64,000 nucleotides of DNA from Smithella sp. (GCA_018056685.1 JAGPFC010000008.1:9075-73074); one strand, 5' to 3'; counted from the first letter of the stretch, positions 17,642-27,310 are shown. Notes: generated by a model not told the origin, from the letters alone. A program made the numbers and translations.

Positions 17642-19405
17642 TTAACTTATAGCTCCGAATTTACAAACCTGCGCACATAAACCGCAACCGTTGCATAAAG
17701 ATTCATCAATGAAAGCAACCCCCTTTCTTCTGGAACCTTCCTTTGTCACACCTTTTTTCCACGAAATTGGCGGGCAGTTTAAATCAATGCAGGACCTGCA
17801 GCCTTCACATTTGCCAGTATCCACTTTCAGTGCCGGTTGAGGTTTTATATTACTGCGCTTGAACAGCGCACACGGTCTTTGAGAGATGATAACTGAAGGA
17901 CCGTCCTTGCCCAGTTCTTCCTTGATGGCACTTCTGGTCGCTTTCTGGTCCATAGGGTCAATAATCTTTATATTATCAATACCCAGAACGGAAACTAAAT
18001 CTTTTAGATTAACTTTTTTAGTTTCGGTTCCCATCAGGGTATAACCGGTTCCCGGATGCTCCTGCATGCCGGTCATGGCTGTGGTGCTGTTGTCCAGAAT
18101 GATGATTAAAGCATCACTTTGATTATAAGCCATATTTAAAAGAGACGTGATGCCCGAATGCAGAAAAGTAGAATCGCCGATGACACCGACCACCTTGCCT
18201 TTCCCTTTTTCTTTCATCGCCTTGCTCATACCGTGCGCCATACCGATACTGGCACCCATGCAGATACAGGAATGCAATCCTTCCAACGGCTTCATATACG
18301 AAAGCGTGTAACAGCCAATATCGCCGTGAACATATGCCTTTTGTTTTCTCAACGCATAAAACAAGCCGCGATGTGGACAACCGGGACAAAGATTCGGCGG
18401 ACGCGCGGCAAGACTTTCCTTGTAGGGTGAAAGCGCTCCCTGAAGGTTTTTTTTAATGGCGTTTTTGATAATACCGGGATCAAATTCATTGGTGTAGGGA
18501 AAAATTTCCTTGCCGATCACTCTGATTCCCAGAGCCTTGATCTGTTCTTCCAGATAGGGATCAAGTTCCTCAACAACATAAATCTTCTTTACTTTGGAGG
18601 CAAAATCAAGAATCATTTTTTCCGGCAAAGGATAAACCATTCCCAACTTCAGATATGAATAATCGGGGAACACGTCCTTCGCATAGTTATAAGGCATGCC
18701 CGCGGTAATGATGCCGATTTCAGGATCATTGATTTCCATTTTATTTTCCGGGAAAGTTTCCACAAATTCTTTCAGGGCGCGTTCGCGCTTTTCCACTTCC
18801 ACTCTTTGCGTGCGCGCGTTGATCGGTACCATCACATACTTTTCAGCATTATAGGTAAAACCGGTCTTATCTTCACATTGATCGGGATCTTCAAGATCGA
18901 CAACCGATTTGGAATGAGAAACACGTGTTGTGGAACGCAAGAACACAGGGGTGTCGAACTTTTTGCTGATGGCGAAGGCCAGCTTGATATATTTTTTTGC
19001 CTCGGCTGCGTCAGCCGGTTCCAGCATCGGAATTTTCGCGAACCGGGCGTAGTTTCGGTTGTCCTGTTCGTTTTGAGAGCTGTGCATCGAGGGATCGTCG
19101 GCGCTTATAATAACCAGCGCCCCGCTGATTCCCGTGTAACTGACAGTAAAGATCGGATCGGCGGCAACATTGACACCGACATGTTTCATCACTGCCAACG
19201 CCTTTTCGCCGGCCAGTGCAGCGCCAATCGCGACCTCGACGGCAACCTTTTCATTCGTTGACCATTCCGCGTAAACGCCTTCATATTTGCAGAAACGTTC
19301 CAGAATTTCCGTGCTGGGAGTTCCCGGATATGCCGCCGCAAATCTAACGCCCGCTTCATAGGCGCCGCGGGCGATAGCTTCGTTTCCTGACATTAAAACT
19401 TTCAA
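17642..19405 (-). CDS. iorA: Indolepyruvate:ferredoxin oxidoreductase, alpha subunit
   Basis: Large subunit of 587 aa. The N-terminal pyrimidine-binding domain starts MKVLMSGNEAIARGAYEAGV and includes AAYPGTPSTEI. The TPP-binding domain has CPGCPHRGLFYALR, GDIGCYTL and VIGDSTFLHSG. The C-terminal ferredoxin-like domain holds two Cys clusters, CEGCRSCIDLNCP and CNGCGLCAQVC. The enzyme implies anaerobic amino-acid metabolism and supplies aryl-CoA directly. Spacing to iorB is 18 nt. Confidence 0.95.
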   Translation of the reverse strand: MKVLMSGNEAIARGAYEAGVRFAAAYPGTPSTEILERFCKYEGVYAEWSTNEKVAVEVAIGAALAGEKALAVMKHVGVNVAADPIFTVSYTGISGALVIISADDPSMHSSQNEQDNRNYARFAKIPMLEPADAAEAKKYIKLAFAISKKFDTPVFLRSTTRVSHSKSVVDLEDPDQCEDKTGFTYNAEKYVMVPINARTQRVEVEKRERALKEFVETFPENKMEINDPEIGIITAGMPYNYAKDVFPDYSYLKLGMVYPLPEKMILDFASKVKKIYVVEELDPYLEEQIKALGIRVIGKEIFPYTNEFDPGIIKNAIKKNLQGALSPYKESLAARPPNLCPGCPHRGLFYALRKQKAYVHGDIGCYTLSYMKPLEGLHSCICMGASIGMAHGMSKAMKEKGKGKVVGVIGDSTFLHSGITSLLNMAYNQSDALIIILDNSTTAMTGMQEHPGTGYTLMGTETKKVNLKDLVSVLGIDNIKIIDPMDQKATRSAIKEELGKDGPSVIISQRPCALFKRSNIKPQPALKVDTGKCEGCRSCIDLNCPPISWKKGVTKEGSRRKGVAFIDESLCNGCGLCAQVCKFGAIS

Positions 19406-19423
19406 AAGATTAAACCTCCAGAC

Positions 19424-20104
19424 TTAACTGAGCGATGATATTTTATATTTAATGAGAACCGCTTTGGCCGGATCCGTGGATTTCTCCAGAGCGTTCTTAT
19501 AGTTCTCCAATGCTTTTTTCTTATCATTCATTTGTTCATAAATACGGCCGATATTGCTGTAACTGACGGCTTCAAATCCGACATGGTTGCTTTTTTGCGC
19601 TTTCTCAAAGTATTCCAGAGCCGCCTTGTAATCTTTTTTTGCCTCATAACAATAGCCGATCGAGGTCAAGGCAAGAAATTTGATGCCGGCATTGTCGGAG
19701 ATGCGGGAAGCCACAAACTTTTTGTAATCATTGATGGCGTTATCATAGTTGCCCGCATTGTAATAAATATTGCCCAGATGATAATGAGCCATCCTCGCGC
19801 TCCAGCTGTGCGGATATTTCGCAATCAGTTCCTGATACGCTTTTATCTGCTGCTGTGCCATTACCGGTGTCTCCGCGCCGGGAGTTATATTCTTTTGAGC
19901 TTGGGCGTAAATTTCGCGGGCGGATGTTTGATAGTTATCCCAATAGATATAGATACCCAGAGCGATAATCACCGCCACAACAATTGCCGTGACGATGGAA
20001 TAAAAGCGTTTTTTATTTTCAGCAATGTAATCGCTGATCAACTCAACAGTGGATTGAAAAGCATCCGGTCCCTCTAATTCTTCTTTTGTTAATTTTACCG
20101 CCAT
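19424..20104 (-). CDS. Tetratricopeptide-repeat membrane protein (YfgM-like)
   Basis: 226-aa protein with a cytoplasmic N-terminus, one transmembrane segment at about residues 38-55 (IVTAIVVAVIIALGIYIYW), then a periplasmic domain with at least three TPR units (HYHLGNIYYNAGNYDNAIND, SIGYCYEAKKDYKAALEYFE, SNIGRIYEQMNDKKKALENY). The layout resembles YfgM of the BamB-YfgM locus, but bamB is not adjacent, so this is only a structural analogy. It lies 18 nt before iorA and 5 nt after the thioesterase. Confidence 0.8.
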   Translation of the reverse strand: MAVKLTKEELEGPDAFQSTVELISDYIAENKKRFYSIVTAIVVAVIIALGIYIYWDNYQTSAREIYAQAQKNITPGAETPVMAQQQIKAYQELIAKYPHSWSARMAHYHLGNIYYNAGNYDNAINDYKKFVASRISDNAGIKFLALTSIGYCYEAKKDYKAALEYFEKAQKSNHVGFEAVSYSNIGRIYEQMNDKKKALENYKNALEKSTDPAKAVLIKYKISSLS

Positions 20105-20109
20105 ATTTT

Positions 20110-20547
20110 TTAATCCCCTTTGTTAATATTGTATTGATCGATCAACCCCAAAATCAGTTGAGGTATTCTTCTTATTTTGCCTTCATTGTTTGTGCAAACA
20201 TGAATGCTGTATCCTTCCACCAGCAGATTTTCTCTGTTTTCATCCCATATGCGTGAATTAAACTTCACCGTCGCTTTTTTGATGTAGTCAAATCTTGTTT
20301 CAATGGATAAGACCTGATCATAGATTGCCGGTTTTAAATAATTGCAACTCACCTTGATTAACGGCATATTCAGATTAATTTTTTGCAACTCCGTGTAAGG
20401 GATGCCCAACTGGCGCATCAGCTCGCCGCGTCCCAGCTCAAACCATCTGAGATAATTGAGATGATAAACCACCCCCATGGCATCGGTATCGGCAAAAAGC
20501 ACCCGCACCCGGGATAAATTATGAACCGGCAACAGCCCTCCAGTCAT
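20110..20547 (-). CDS. Hotdog-fold acyl-CoA thioesterase, YbgC/4-HBT type
   Basis: 145-aa cytoplasmic thioesterase. The signature DTDAMGVVYHLNYLRWFE contains the catalytic Asp. Substrate could be short-chain or aromatic acyl-CoA; the proximity of iorAB, which makes aryl-CoA, makes an aromatic substrate attractive but unproven. The frame overlaps the end of apgM by 29 nt; a later start within the overlap is possible because the first conserved residues (RVRVLFADTD) come after position 11. Confidence 0.85.
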   Translation of the reverse strand: MTGGLLPVHNLSRVRVLFADTDAMGVVYHLNYLRWFELGRGELMRQLGIPYTELQKINLNMPLIKVSCNYLKPAIYDQVLSIETRFDYIKKATVKFNSRIWDENRENLLVEGYSIHVCTNNEGKIRRIPQLILGLIDQYNINKGD

Positions 20548-21745
20548 TGATAAATTTTTCCATCAGCAGATGTCCCGGTGAGATAATCAGTTTGCTTTCC
20601 CTGGCGTTGATCTCGTTAAAAGAAACGCCGGTTGTTCTGTTTTCGTCTTTACGTGAAGACAAAACAGCAAACGGGCTGGGATCGCTGACGTGTGTCCGGA
20701 CATCCAACGGAGTGGGATGATCGCTCAAAACGATGATCCGGTAATCGCCAAAAGAATCGATTTTATTTAAAATCGGTCCGACAATTTTTTCGTCAAAAAG
20801 TTCGATGGCCTTGATTTTACCTTCGGCATTTCCTTCGTGTCCCATTTCATCGGGTGCTTCCAGATGAACGAAAACAAAATCCATGAAATTCAGAATATCC
20901 AGAGCCATGTTGGCTTTGCCGGTGTAATTGGTATCAATATAGCCGGTTGCACCCTCTACATTACAGACTTTCAAACCGGCAATGGTTCCGATTCCTTTAA
21001 GCAAATCGACTGCGGAAACCATTCCTCCCGATATGGAATATTTCTGCGTGAGCGGAACAATCTGCGGCTTCTTCCCCTGCCCCCAAAGCCAGATGGAATT
21101 AGCCTGCTTCTTGCCTGCTTCCTGTCTTCTGGCATTGACCGGATGATTTTTCAGAATTTCCGCCGCGCGCCGCATGACGGAATTCACTTCTTCAAATGAA
21201 TTTCCCCGAGGCAGATATTCAGCAATCGCCTTGCTGGTGATATCATGAGGAGGCGTTGTCTCGGGGGCAGCGGGAGATTCGCGCCAGACAAACAAGTGGC
21301 GGTAACCCACACCCGGAAAAAACTCATAGGGCGGCTTTCCCAGTTCTTTATTGAGATCAAGAATAATTTCCCTGGCTTCTTCGCTGGAAATGTGGCCGGC
21401 GGTAAAATCATCCATAAACGCATTCGGCGTATCCTTGTCTCCGATGCTGACCAGGTTACAGCGGTAAACCATATCATTAGGTCCAAGCTCGATGCCCATG
21501 CTGGCGGCTTCCAGAGGACCGCGGCCTGTATAAGTTTCTCTCGGATCGTAACCCAGCACACTCAGCGTGGCAACATCGCTTCCGGGATTAACTCCCGGAG
21601 GAATGGTATCCACAAGGCCGATGGTTCCTTCCGCCGCCATCTGATCCATAAAAGGAGTAAAGGCAATCTGCAGAGGCGTCTTTCCGCCCAGTTTATCCGT
21701 CGGATAATCAGCCATTCCATCGCCGAGCAATATAACGTATTTCAT
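20519..21745 (-). CDS. apgM: ApgM-type phosphoglycerate mutase homologue (possible homoserine kinase analogue)
   Basis: 408-aa alkaline-phosphatase-superfamily protein of the archaeal cofactor-independent phosphoglycerate mutase family. Metal-site motifs are visible: ILLGDGMADYP at the N-terminus, GSDVATLSVLGYDP with the phospho-acceptor Ser, and C-terminal DHPTPLDVRTHVSDP. Bacterial members encoded beside hom have been predicted to replace homoserine kinase in threonine synthesis. Here hom is immediately upstream (21-nt gap), and no thrB appears in the window. Both activities remain possible. Confidence 0.87.
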   Translation of the reverse strand: MKYVILLGDGMADYPTDKLGGKTPLQIAFTPFMDQMAAEGTIGLVDTIPPGVNPGSDVATLSVLGYDPRETYTGRGPLEAASMGIELGPNDMVYRCNLVSIGDKDTPNAFMDDFTAGHISSEEAREIILDLNKELGKPPYEFFPGVGYRHLFVWRESPAAPETTPPHDITSKAIAEYLPRGNSFEEVNSVMRRAAEILKNHPVNARRQEAGKKQANSIWLWGQGKKPQIVPLTQKYSISGGMVSAVDLLKGIGTIAGLKVCNVEGATGYIDTNYTGKANMALDILNFMDFVFVHLEAPDEMGHEGNAEGKIKAIELFDEKIVGPILNKIDSFGDYRIIVLSDHPTPLDVRTHVSDPSPFAVLSSRKDENRTTGVSFNEINARESKLIISPGHLLMEKFINDWRAVAGS

Positions 21746-21766
21746 AGTGATATAATCTTCTTTGTT

Positions 21767-23077
21767 TCAGTTTAAATCATCTTCCACTCTGATCAGAATA
21801 GTCTTATCCTGAACCACATCCAGTTTGTCGATCTTTTGCAGCGCCTTCCGCACATCTTTCTCCCTAGCCTTATAGGTGGTCATGACAATCGGTACGGCGC
21901 CTTTCTTGCCCCTAGCCTTTTGAATACAGGCGGCGATGCTGATGTTATGTTTTCCAAGAATTCCGGATATCTTGGAAAGAACACCGGGACGATCCAGTGC
22001 GGCAAACCGGAAGAAATATTTTGTTTCGATGTCATCCATCGGAACAAGTGTAATCGGCGTCATGACCTTTTCATCAATGGAACGCAACGGCCCCCGGCTG
22101 TTGGTCCCGTTGATGACATCGCGGGCGCAGTCAATGATGTCGCTGAAAACGGCGCTGGCCGTAGGCATCATACCCGCACCCTGCCCGAAAAGAAACACCG
22201 GGCCGGAAGCATCGCCGACAATATGAAAAGCATTGTAATTCTGATTCACGTTGGCCAGAAGATGGCCGGACGGAATCATGGTCGGGTGAATTCTCGCTTC
22301 TACCTTGCCATTCCTGAACATGGCGATGGCCAGCAGTTTTATCCGGTATCCCAGTTCCCGCGCAAAAGCGATATCCTCGCGGCTGATTTTCGTGATGCCT
22401 TCCAGATAAACATCTTTCCAGTTGACTTTTTTGCCGTAAGCCAGTGACAAAATGATTGCCATTTTATGTGCCGTGTCAATGCCTTCTATATCGAAAGTCG
22501 GATCGGCTTCGGCAAAACCAAGCCGTTGCGCTTCTTTCAGGACAACATCAAAGGGCTTATCCTCATCGGTCATCTTGGTCAGGATGAAATTGCACGTGCC
22601 ATTCATAATGCCCATGACCGAATTGATTCTGTTGGCCACCAGGCTTTCCTTCAAAGTCTTGATGATCGGAATGGTTCCCCCGACGCTGGCCTCAAAGCCG
22701 ATAAGTGTTTTATTTTTCTGTGCAGCCGGAAATATTTCATTGCCGTGTGTTGCCAGAAGGGCCTTGTTCGCGGTAACCAGGTGCTTGCCGGCGGCAATGG
22801 CTTCCAGAACAAAAGTGCGTGCCGGTTCATATCCCCCCATCAGTTCAATGACAATGGAGATGTCCTGATCATTGATGATTTCCCGGGCGTCTTTCGTCAG
22901 CAGTCCCTTGTTGACCTTGACGCCGCGAGGCGTCGTGATATCGATATCGGCGATTTTCTTTAAATTAAGCCGGGCGCCCAGCTTTTTTGTAATCAGTTCT
23001 TCATTTTGCCTCAGCAGTTTGACCACTCCGGTTCCGATGGTGCCGAATCCGATTAGCCCGATATTGATTTCTTTCAT
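21767..23077 (-). CDS. hom: Homoserine dehydrogenase
   Basis: NAD(P)-dependent reduction of aspartate semialdehyde to homoserine, the branch point to Thr and Met. The 436-aa protein has the Rossmann motif IGLIGFGTIGTGVV, the catalytic region with GIMNGTCNFILTKM and GFAEADPTFDIEGIDTAHK, and a C-terminal ACT domain (RFAALDRPGVLSKISGILG), so feedback control by threonine is likely. ATG at 23077 is chosen because AGGTG is 6 nt upstream; a GTG three codons earlier overlaps that ribosome site. First gene of a seven-gene operon. Confidence 0.95.
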   Translation of the reverse strand: MKEINIGLIGFGTIGTGVVKLLRQNEELITKKLGARLNLKKIADIDITTPRGVKVNKGLLTKDAREIINDQDISIVIELMGGYEPARTFVLEAIAAGKHLVTANKALLATHGNEIFPAAQKNKTLIGFEASVGGTIPIIKTLKESLVANRINSVMGIMNGTCNFILTKMTDEDKPFDVVLKEAQRLGFAEADPTFDIEGIDTAHKMAIILSLAYGKKVNWKDVYLEGITKISREDIAFARELGYRIKLLAIAMFRNGKVEARIHPTMIPSGHLLANVNQNYNAFHIVGDASGPVFLFGQGAGMMPTASAVFSDIIDCARDVINGTNSRGPLRSIDEKVMTPITLVPMDDIETKYFFRFAALDRPGVLSKISGILGKHNISIAACIQKARGKKGAVPIVMTTYKAREKDVRKALQKIDKLDVVQDKTILIRVEDDLN

Positions 23078-23137
23078 TACATACACCTGATATTATTTAA
23101 ATTTTTTTCATTTTCTGCAATTATATACGGCGTATTC

Positions 23138-23165
23138 CCTATAACAAAAACAGCCGTTTTGTCAA
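23138..23165 (-). promoter_or_regulatory. Sigma-70 promoter of the hom operon
   Basis: On the minus strand, consensus TTGACA (23165-23160) is followed after 16 nt by TATAGG (23143-23138). The predicted start site is about 55 nt upstream of hom. It lies between the cupin gene stop and hom, so the operon has its own promoter. Confidence 0.6.
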
Positions 23166-23230
23166 ACAAATATAAATTAAATTTCCATGATAAACTGAAG
23201 GAAACACAGGAAATCAAAAAGAAATGTTAT

Positions 23231-23644
23231 CTATTTGACCGTTATCGGCTTATTTTCAATACCGGCATAGAAAACTAAAATTTCGGCTTCGTCCTTGCCT
23301 TCATTTTTTCCGTAATGCATCTTGTTGACCAGTTCCACGATGGAATCTCCCGCTTTCAGATGCAAAATTTTGCCGTCTTCAGCTTCTACGGTAAGTTCCC
23401 CTTTCAGCAACACACCGGCATTGATGACCGGATGATTGTGAATTTCCAGCTTTGCTCCGGCAGGAATCTTTATTCTCAGAATTGTAACTTCCGGCTGCCC
23501 CGGTGAATATTGAGGCAGGCTTGTCCCGTCCCAGCTTTTCGTCGATTTCGCCAATTGCTTGACTTCAACGTGATTCAAGTGATTCGCGCAGCCCGAAATA
23601 AAAACAAATGATGTAATCAATATTGTCCAAAGAATTTTTTTCAT
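23231..23644 (-). CDS. Cupin-domain lipoprotein
   Basis: 137-aa protein. The signal sequence MKKILWTILITSFVFISGC ends in a lipobox with the acylated Cys at residue 19, so it should be a membrane-anchored lipoprotein. The cupin core is GAKLEIHNHPVINAGVLLKG with a second motif GDSIVELVNKMHYGKNEG; the usual Glu metal ligand after HxH is not obvious. Substrate unknown. It starts 13 nt after the ketopantoate reductase homologue and probably shares its transcript. Confidence 0.85.
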   Translation of the reverse strand: MKKILWTILITSFVFISGCANHLNHVEVKQLAKSTKSWDGTSLPQYSPGQPEVTILRIKIPAGAKLEIHNHPVINAGVLLKGELTVEAEDGKILHLKAGDSIVELVNKMHYGKNEGKDEAEILVFYAGIENKPITVK

Positions 23645-23657
23645 CTTCCCTTCTCCT

Positions 23658-24578
23658 TCATTTCAGTTTTTCATAAATCTCATCGTGCAGAGGTGTGGGA
23701 ACTCTTGCTTCCCTGCCCGCCTTGCACAGATGCGCCGTCAGAGCGTCGATTTCCGTTGGCCTGCCCCTCTCGCGGTCGATCTGCATGGAGGTCTTTGAAT
23801 GATAATCAAAGCCGGCAATCATTTTCATTGCCTTATCGACTGCTTCTTCCGGTAGATGCACATGATGAGCGTTGGCTACCGCAACAACTTCCATCATCAT
23901 GTCCCTCGCCTTTTTTTGAAGGATAGGATCTTCCATTAGGCCGCCATAGGTTTTTCCGGTAACCGATGTGAGCGAACCAATGGGGCACATGAGCAGATAT
24001 TTTGTCCACAGTGCCTTGGAAATCTTGTCCGACAATATCGCATGAATGTTTGCTTTTAATAAAGTATCCAGGATGTGCGAATATTTTTTTGCCTTTTCAG
24101 AATCATCTGTTCCGAAAGTCAGTTTGCAGGAACCGCCTTCCTGCCTGATGACCCCCGGCTTTTCAATATGGGAAATGATATAAACGCTGCCGCCGATGAC
24201 ATCAGCCTGCGGCAAAACAGCGCGCAGTCTTTCAGCGCTGTTGACACCATTGAGCAGTGGAATCACCACCGTGTTTTCATTGATGCACGGGCTGAATTCT
24301 TTTGCTGAAGCCTCCAGTGAATAACTTTTGGTGCAGAAGAAAACCAAATCGAAAATCCCGGCTTCAGCAGGTTGGTCTGTGGCAATTTTCGGACGGGCAA
24401 TATAATTTCCTTCCGTTGTGAATAAATGCAGACCGTTATGCTTTATCGCTTTCAGATGTTCACCGCGTGCGATGAAAATTATTTCATGCTCATCTGATTT
24501 TTCATATTCACGCGCAAGCTTTCCGCCAAAATAGCCCCCTACTCCGCCTATACCGATTACGCCTATTCTCAAAATCAT
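23658..24578 (-). CDS. 2-dehydropantoate 2-reductase family protein
   Basis: NADPH-dependent ketopantoate reductase family (PanE/ApbA), 306 aa from ATG 24578. The Rossmann motif GVIGIGGVGGYFGG is at the N-terminus, LLNGVNS follows at mid-protein, the catalytic Lys lies in SKALWTKYLLMCPIG, and PTEIDAL carries the conserved Glu near the C-terminus. The reaction in CoA synthesis would be 2-dehydropantoate to pantoate, but paralogues with other substrates are common. A frame of ten more codons begins with TTG and has no ribosome site. Confidence 0.82.
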   Translation of the reverse strand: MILRIGVIGIGGVGGYFGGKLAREYEKSDEHEIIFIARGEHLKAIKHNGLHLFTTEGNYIARPKIATDQPAEAGIFDLVFFCTKSYSLEASAKEFSPCINENTVVIPLLNGVNSAERLRAVLPQADVIGGSVYIISHIEKPGVIRQEGGSCKLTFGTDDSEKAKKYSHILDTLLKANIHAILSDKISKALWTKYLLMCPIGSLTSVTGKTYGGLMEDPILQKKARDMMMEVVAVANAHHVHLPEEAVDKAMKMIAGFDYHSKTSMQIDRERGRPTEIDALTAHLCKAGREARVPTPLHDEIYEKLK

Positions 24579-24695
24579 TCTCCGGTTATTCTTCTTTATT
24601 TTTGGCAAAGTTATATCCGCTTGCCTGGTAAGTCAAGTCTTCAGATGAAAAGTTGCGTACCCCATGTTGCGATTATTCCGCTTCAAACATTTTTC

Positions 24696-24725
24696 TTGAC
24701 GATCATAACCGTCTGTTACTATAAA
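24696..24725 (+). promoter_or_regulatory. Sigma-70 promoter of the acylase gene
   Basis: TTGACG (24696-24701) and TATAAA (24720-24725) are separated by 18 nt, and lie about 42 nt before the ATG at 24767. The gene also has a strong AAGGAG site 6 nt before its start. Confidence 0.6.
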
Positions 24726-24766
24726 TCTGAACAGTCCTAAATCCATTTTTCAAAAAGGAGCGTCTC

Positions 24767-27310
24767 ATGAAGATAAATTCCTTTGTTCGTGCCTTTTTCC
24801 TCAACATGCGCAAGCTATTGATCGCCATTATTATTTTGCTGATCAGCGGCTGCGCCCCGCTTCTGAATACCGCCTTTGACAACTCTCTTCCGCCGCTGGA
24901 AGGAGATCAAATCGTTCCCGGCCTCAAAGAAAAAGTCACCGTCAGGCGGGACAATATGGGCATCCCGATGATAGAAGCGGCCGACATGGATGATCTTGTT
25001 TTTGCCATGGGATATATCGGCGCATATGATCGGTTTACGCAGATGGAGGGATTCAGACTGGTGGGTAAAGGCAGGCTCTCCGAACTTATGGGCAAGGCCA
25101 CACTGGAAATGGATATGTACATGAGAGCGCTAAATCTTAATGAGGCGGCACAAACTCTTTACATGTCAGCCTCTCCGGAAATCCATCACCTGCTGAGAGT
25201 TTACAGTGATGGCGTCAATGCTTATCTGGCCAATTCCCCGACTCCCATGATGCTCGCGATGGCCGGCCACAAACCGGAACCCTGGAAGCCGATCGATTCC
25301 GTCTATGTATATCTTGTTCTCACACTGGGACTCGGACAAAATCTACATGAAGAAATCAACATCCTCAATATTGCTCAGGTGCTTGAACCGGCAAAATTGG
25401 CCTGGCTTTTCCCTGTCTATCCGGACGAACCCCTTCCCTTTGAAGAAATGCAAAAACTGGACGCTCTGGATTTGCAAAAAGCGTCCGCGGACATTGAACA
25501 TATCGGAAAAATTGTTTCCGCGGCCAACCGTCTTCTGATCCGTGAAACCGCAGCATCGAATAACTGGGTGGTATCCGGAAAACTTACAAAATCCGGTAAA
25601 CCGATTCTGGCCAACGACACACACCTGCCCCTGACCATGCCTTCCATCTGGCACATGATGCATTTGAAATGTCCTGAAATTCAAGGCGCCGGTATTGCCA
25701 TTGCGGGAGTTCCGGGAATTGTTGCCGGCTATAATGGACATACGGCAATCGGCATGACCATGGTCATGTCGGATGATCAGGACATTTTCCTGGAGAAGCT
25801 GAAACATGAATCCGATGGCCTTTATTATCTTTACGAGGATAAATGGCTTAAAGCTAAAAGCAGAGAAGAAACATTTCGAGTTAAAGGCTCGAAGGAAACC
25901 GTTACGCGGACTTACTTTGAAACACGGCACGGTGTGCTCTTGAACAGCATTCTGACTGATGATCCCCGCCATGAACTTGTTCCACAACCGGTCAATCAAA
26001 CGCTGGGTATCGCCCTGAACTGGGCCGGAAAGGAACCGGACAGGACGATGGACACATTCTTTGCCATCATGCGTTCGAAATCAGTTGATGAAATCCTTAA
26101 AATTACGAGTAGTAACACGTCTTCGATGCCGTTGAATCTGGTCATGGCGGATGAAAAAGACATCGCCTGGCAGGTGACAGGACGTTTTCCGCTGCGTAAA
26201 AAAGGACGCGGGCTTTGTCCTTCCCCTGGATGGACGGGCGAATACGACTGGAATGGCTTTCTCGATCCTTCCCTTCATCCGTCTTTGAAAAATCCTGAAC
26301 GGGGATACATTGGCACAGCCAACCACCGAACGGTTCCGGCAGATTTTCCGCATATCCTGTCCTCATCCTGGTACTATCCGCAAAGAGCCGAGCGCATCGA
26401 GCAAATGATGCAGGGAGTAAAAAATTATACGGTGGAAGAAGCCAAAGCCATGCAACTTGATGTCCACTCACCTTTTGTTAAGGTCATTAAAGAGGCATTG
26501 CTGGACGATCAAACTTTAAAGAAGATGAAAGAATCATGGAAAAATCCTGAACAGCAAAAAGCTACGGAAAAAGCTTTGGAAATTTTAAACAACTTCGACG
26601 GCAACATGCGCACGGATTCCGCGGGAGCGGCTTTCTGCGGCGTCTTTTTGTCTTCTCTCAGCAAAAATCTTTTTGCCGACGAACTGGGCGGCATGGATTC
26701 CCCGGCTTATCAATCGCTTCTGGAATCGTATTTAACGTCTTATTCGGCTTTGGATGATCATCTGACCAGTCGTTGCCAGGAAAGTCCTTTCTGGGATGAT
26801 ATTACCACGCCACAAAAAGAAGAACGCCACCAGATTCTGGCCAAAACAGTTCTGGATGCAATTGATATTCTGGAAAAACAATGCGGCAAAAATCCTGTAA
26901 AATGGCAGTGGGGAAAACTGCACACCTATTACTGGAAAACCGACGCAACGCTTTTTTCCGAATACATGGATTTGATCGATAAGACAGGGGTTAAACTTCT
27001 TTCCGGTTATTTAGACAGAGGTCCCTTCCCTGCGCCCGGCGATCATACTACCTTAAATGTTGCCGCTTATCATTTAGGAAAAGATTTTAACGTCTGGCTG
27101 ATTCCAGCCATGCGTATCATTGCGGATTTCGGTAGCGATGAACCACTGATAGGCATCAACAGTACCGGCCAGTCGGATAATCCTTCCAGTCCTTTCTATG
27201 ATGACGGCATAAAAGGGTTTCTCGAAGGGAAGTACCAGAATTTTCCATTCAAAGAAGAAAATGTAAAAGCGCATTACACAAAGACGCTGACACTGGTGCC
27301 GAAACAATAA
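24767..27310 (+). CDS. Penicillin-acylase-family lipoprotein
   Basis: 847-aa N-terminal-nucleophile hydrolase precursor. The signal peptide ends in the lipobox LLISGC (Cys29). After an alpha-chain of about 235 residues, the processing site ETAA-SNNW places the nucleophilic Ser at residue 264; the motif SNNWVVSG and the following NDTHLPLTMPSIW are family hallmarks. GEYDWNGF and GYIGTANHR are also present. Family members hydrolyse penicillins, acyl-homoserine lactones or other amides; the natural substrate cannot be read from sequence. It has its own promoter and no cotranscribed partner. Confidence 0.92.
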   Translation: MKINSFVRAFFLNMRKLLIAIIILLISGCAPLLNTAFDNSLPPLEGDQIVPGLKEKVTVRRDNMGIPMIEAADMDDLVFAMGYIGAYDRFTQMEGFRLVGKGRLSELMGKATLEMDMYMRALNLNEAAQTLYMSASPEIHHLLRVYSDGVNAYLANSPTPMMLAMAGHKPEPWKPIDSVYVYLVLTLGLGQNLHEEINILNIAQVLEPAKLAWLFPVYPDEPLPFEEMQKLDALDLQKASADIEHIGKIVSAANRLLIRETAASNNWVVSGKLTKSGKPILANDTHLPLTMPSIWHMMHLKCPEIQGAGIAIAGVPGIVAGYNGHTAIGMTMVMSDDQDIFLEKLKHESDGLYYLYEDKWLKAKSREETFRVKGSKETVTRTYFETRHGVLLNSILTDDPRHELVPQPVNQTLGIALNWAGKEPDRTMDTFFAIMRSKSVDEILKITSSNTSSMPLNLVMADEKDIAWQVTGRFPLRKKGRGLCPSPGWTGEYDWNGFLDPSLHPSLKNPERGYIGTANHRTVPADFPHILSSSWYYPQRAERIEQMMQGVKNYTVEEAKAMQLDVHSPFVKVIKEALLDDQTLKKMKESWKNPEQQKATEKALEILNNFDGNMRTDSAGAAFCGVFLSSLSKNLFADELGGMDSPAYQSLLESYLTSYSALDDHLTSRCQESPFWDDITTPQKEERHQILAKTVLDAIDILEKQCGKNPVKWQWGKLHTYYWKTDATLFSEYMDLIDKTGVKLLSGYLDRGPFPAPGDHTTLNVAAYHLGKDFNVWLIPAMRIIADFGSDEPLIGINSTGQSDNPSSPFYDDGIKGFLEGKYQNFPFKEENVKAHYTKTLTLVPKQ

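Noticed and set aside
25343-25999. Minus-strand 218-codon frame inside the acylase gene
   Set aside because: It overlaps a well-supported enzyme gene, has no ribosome site that I can see, and its composition is not protein-like.
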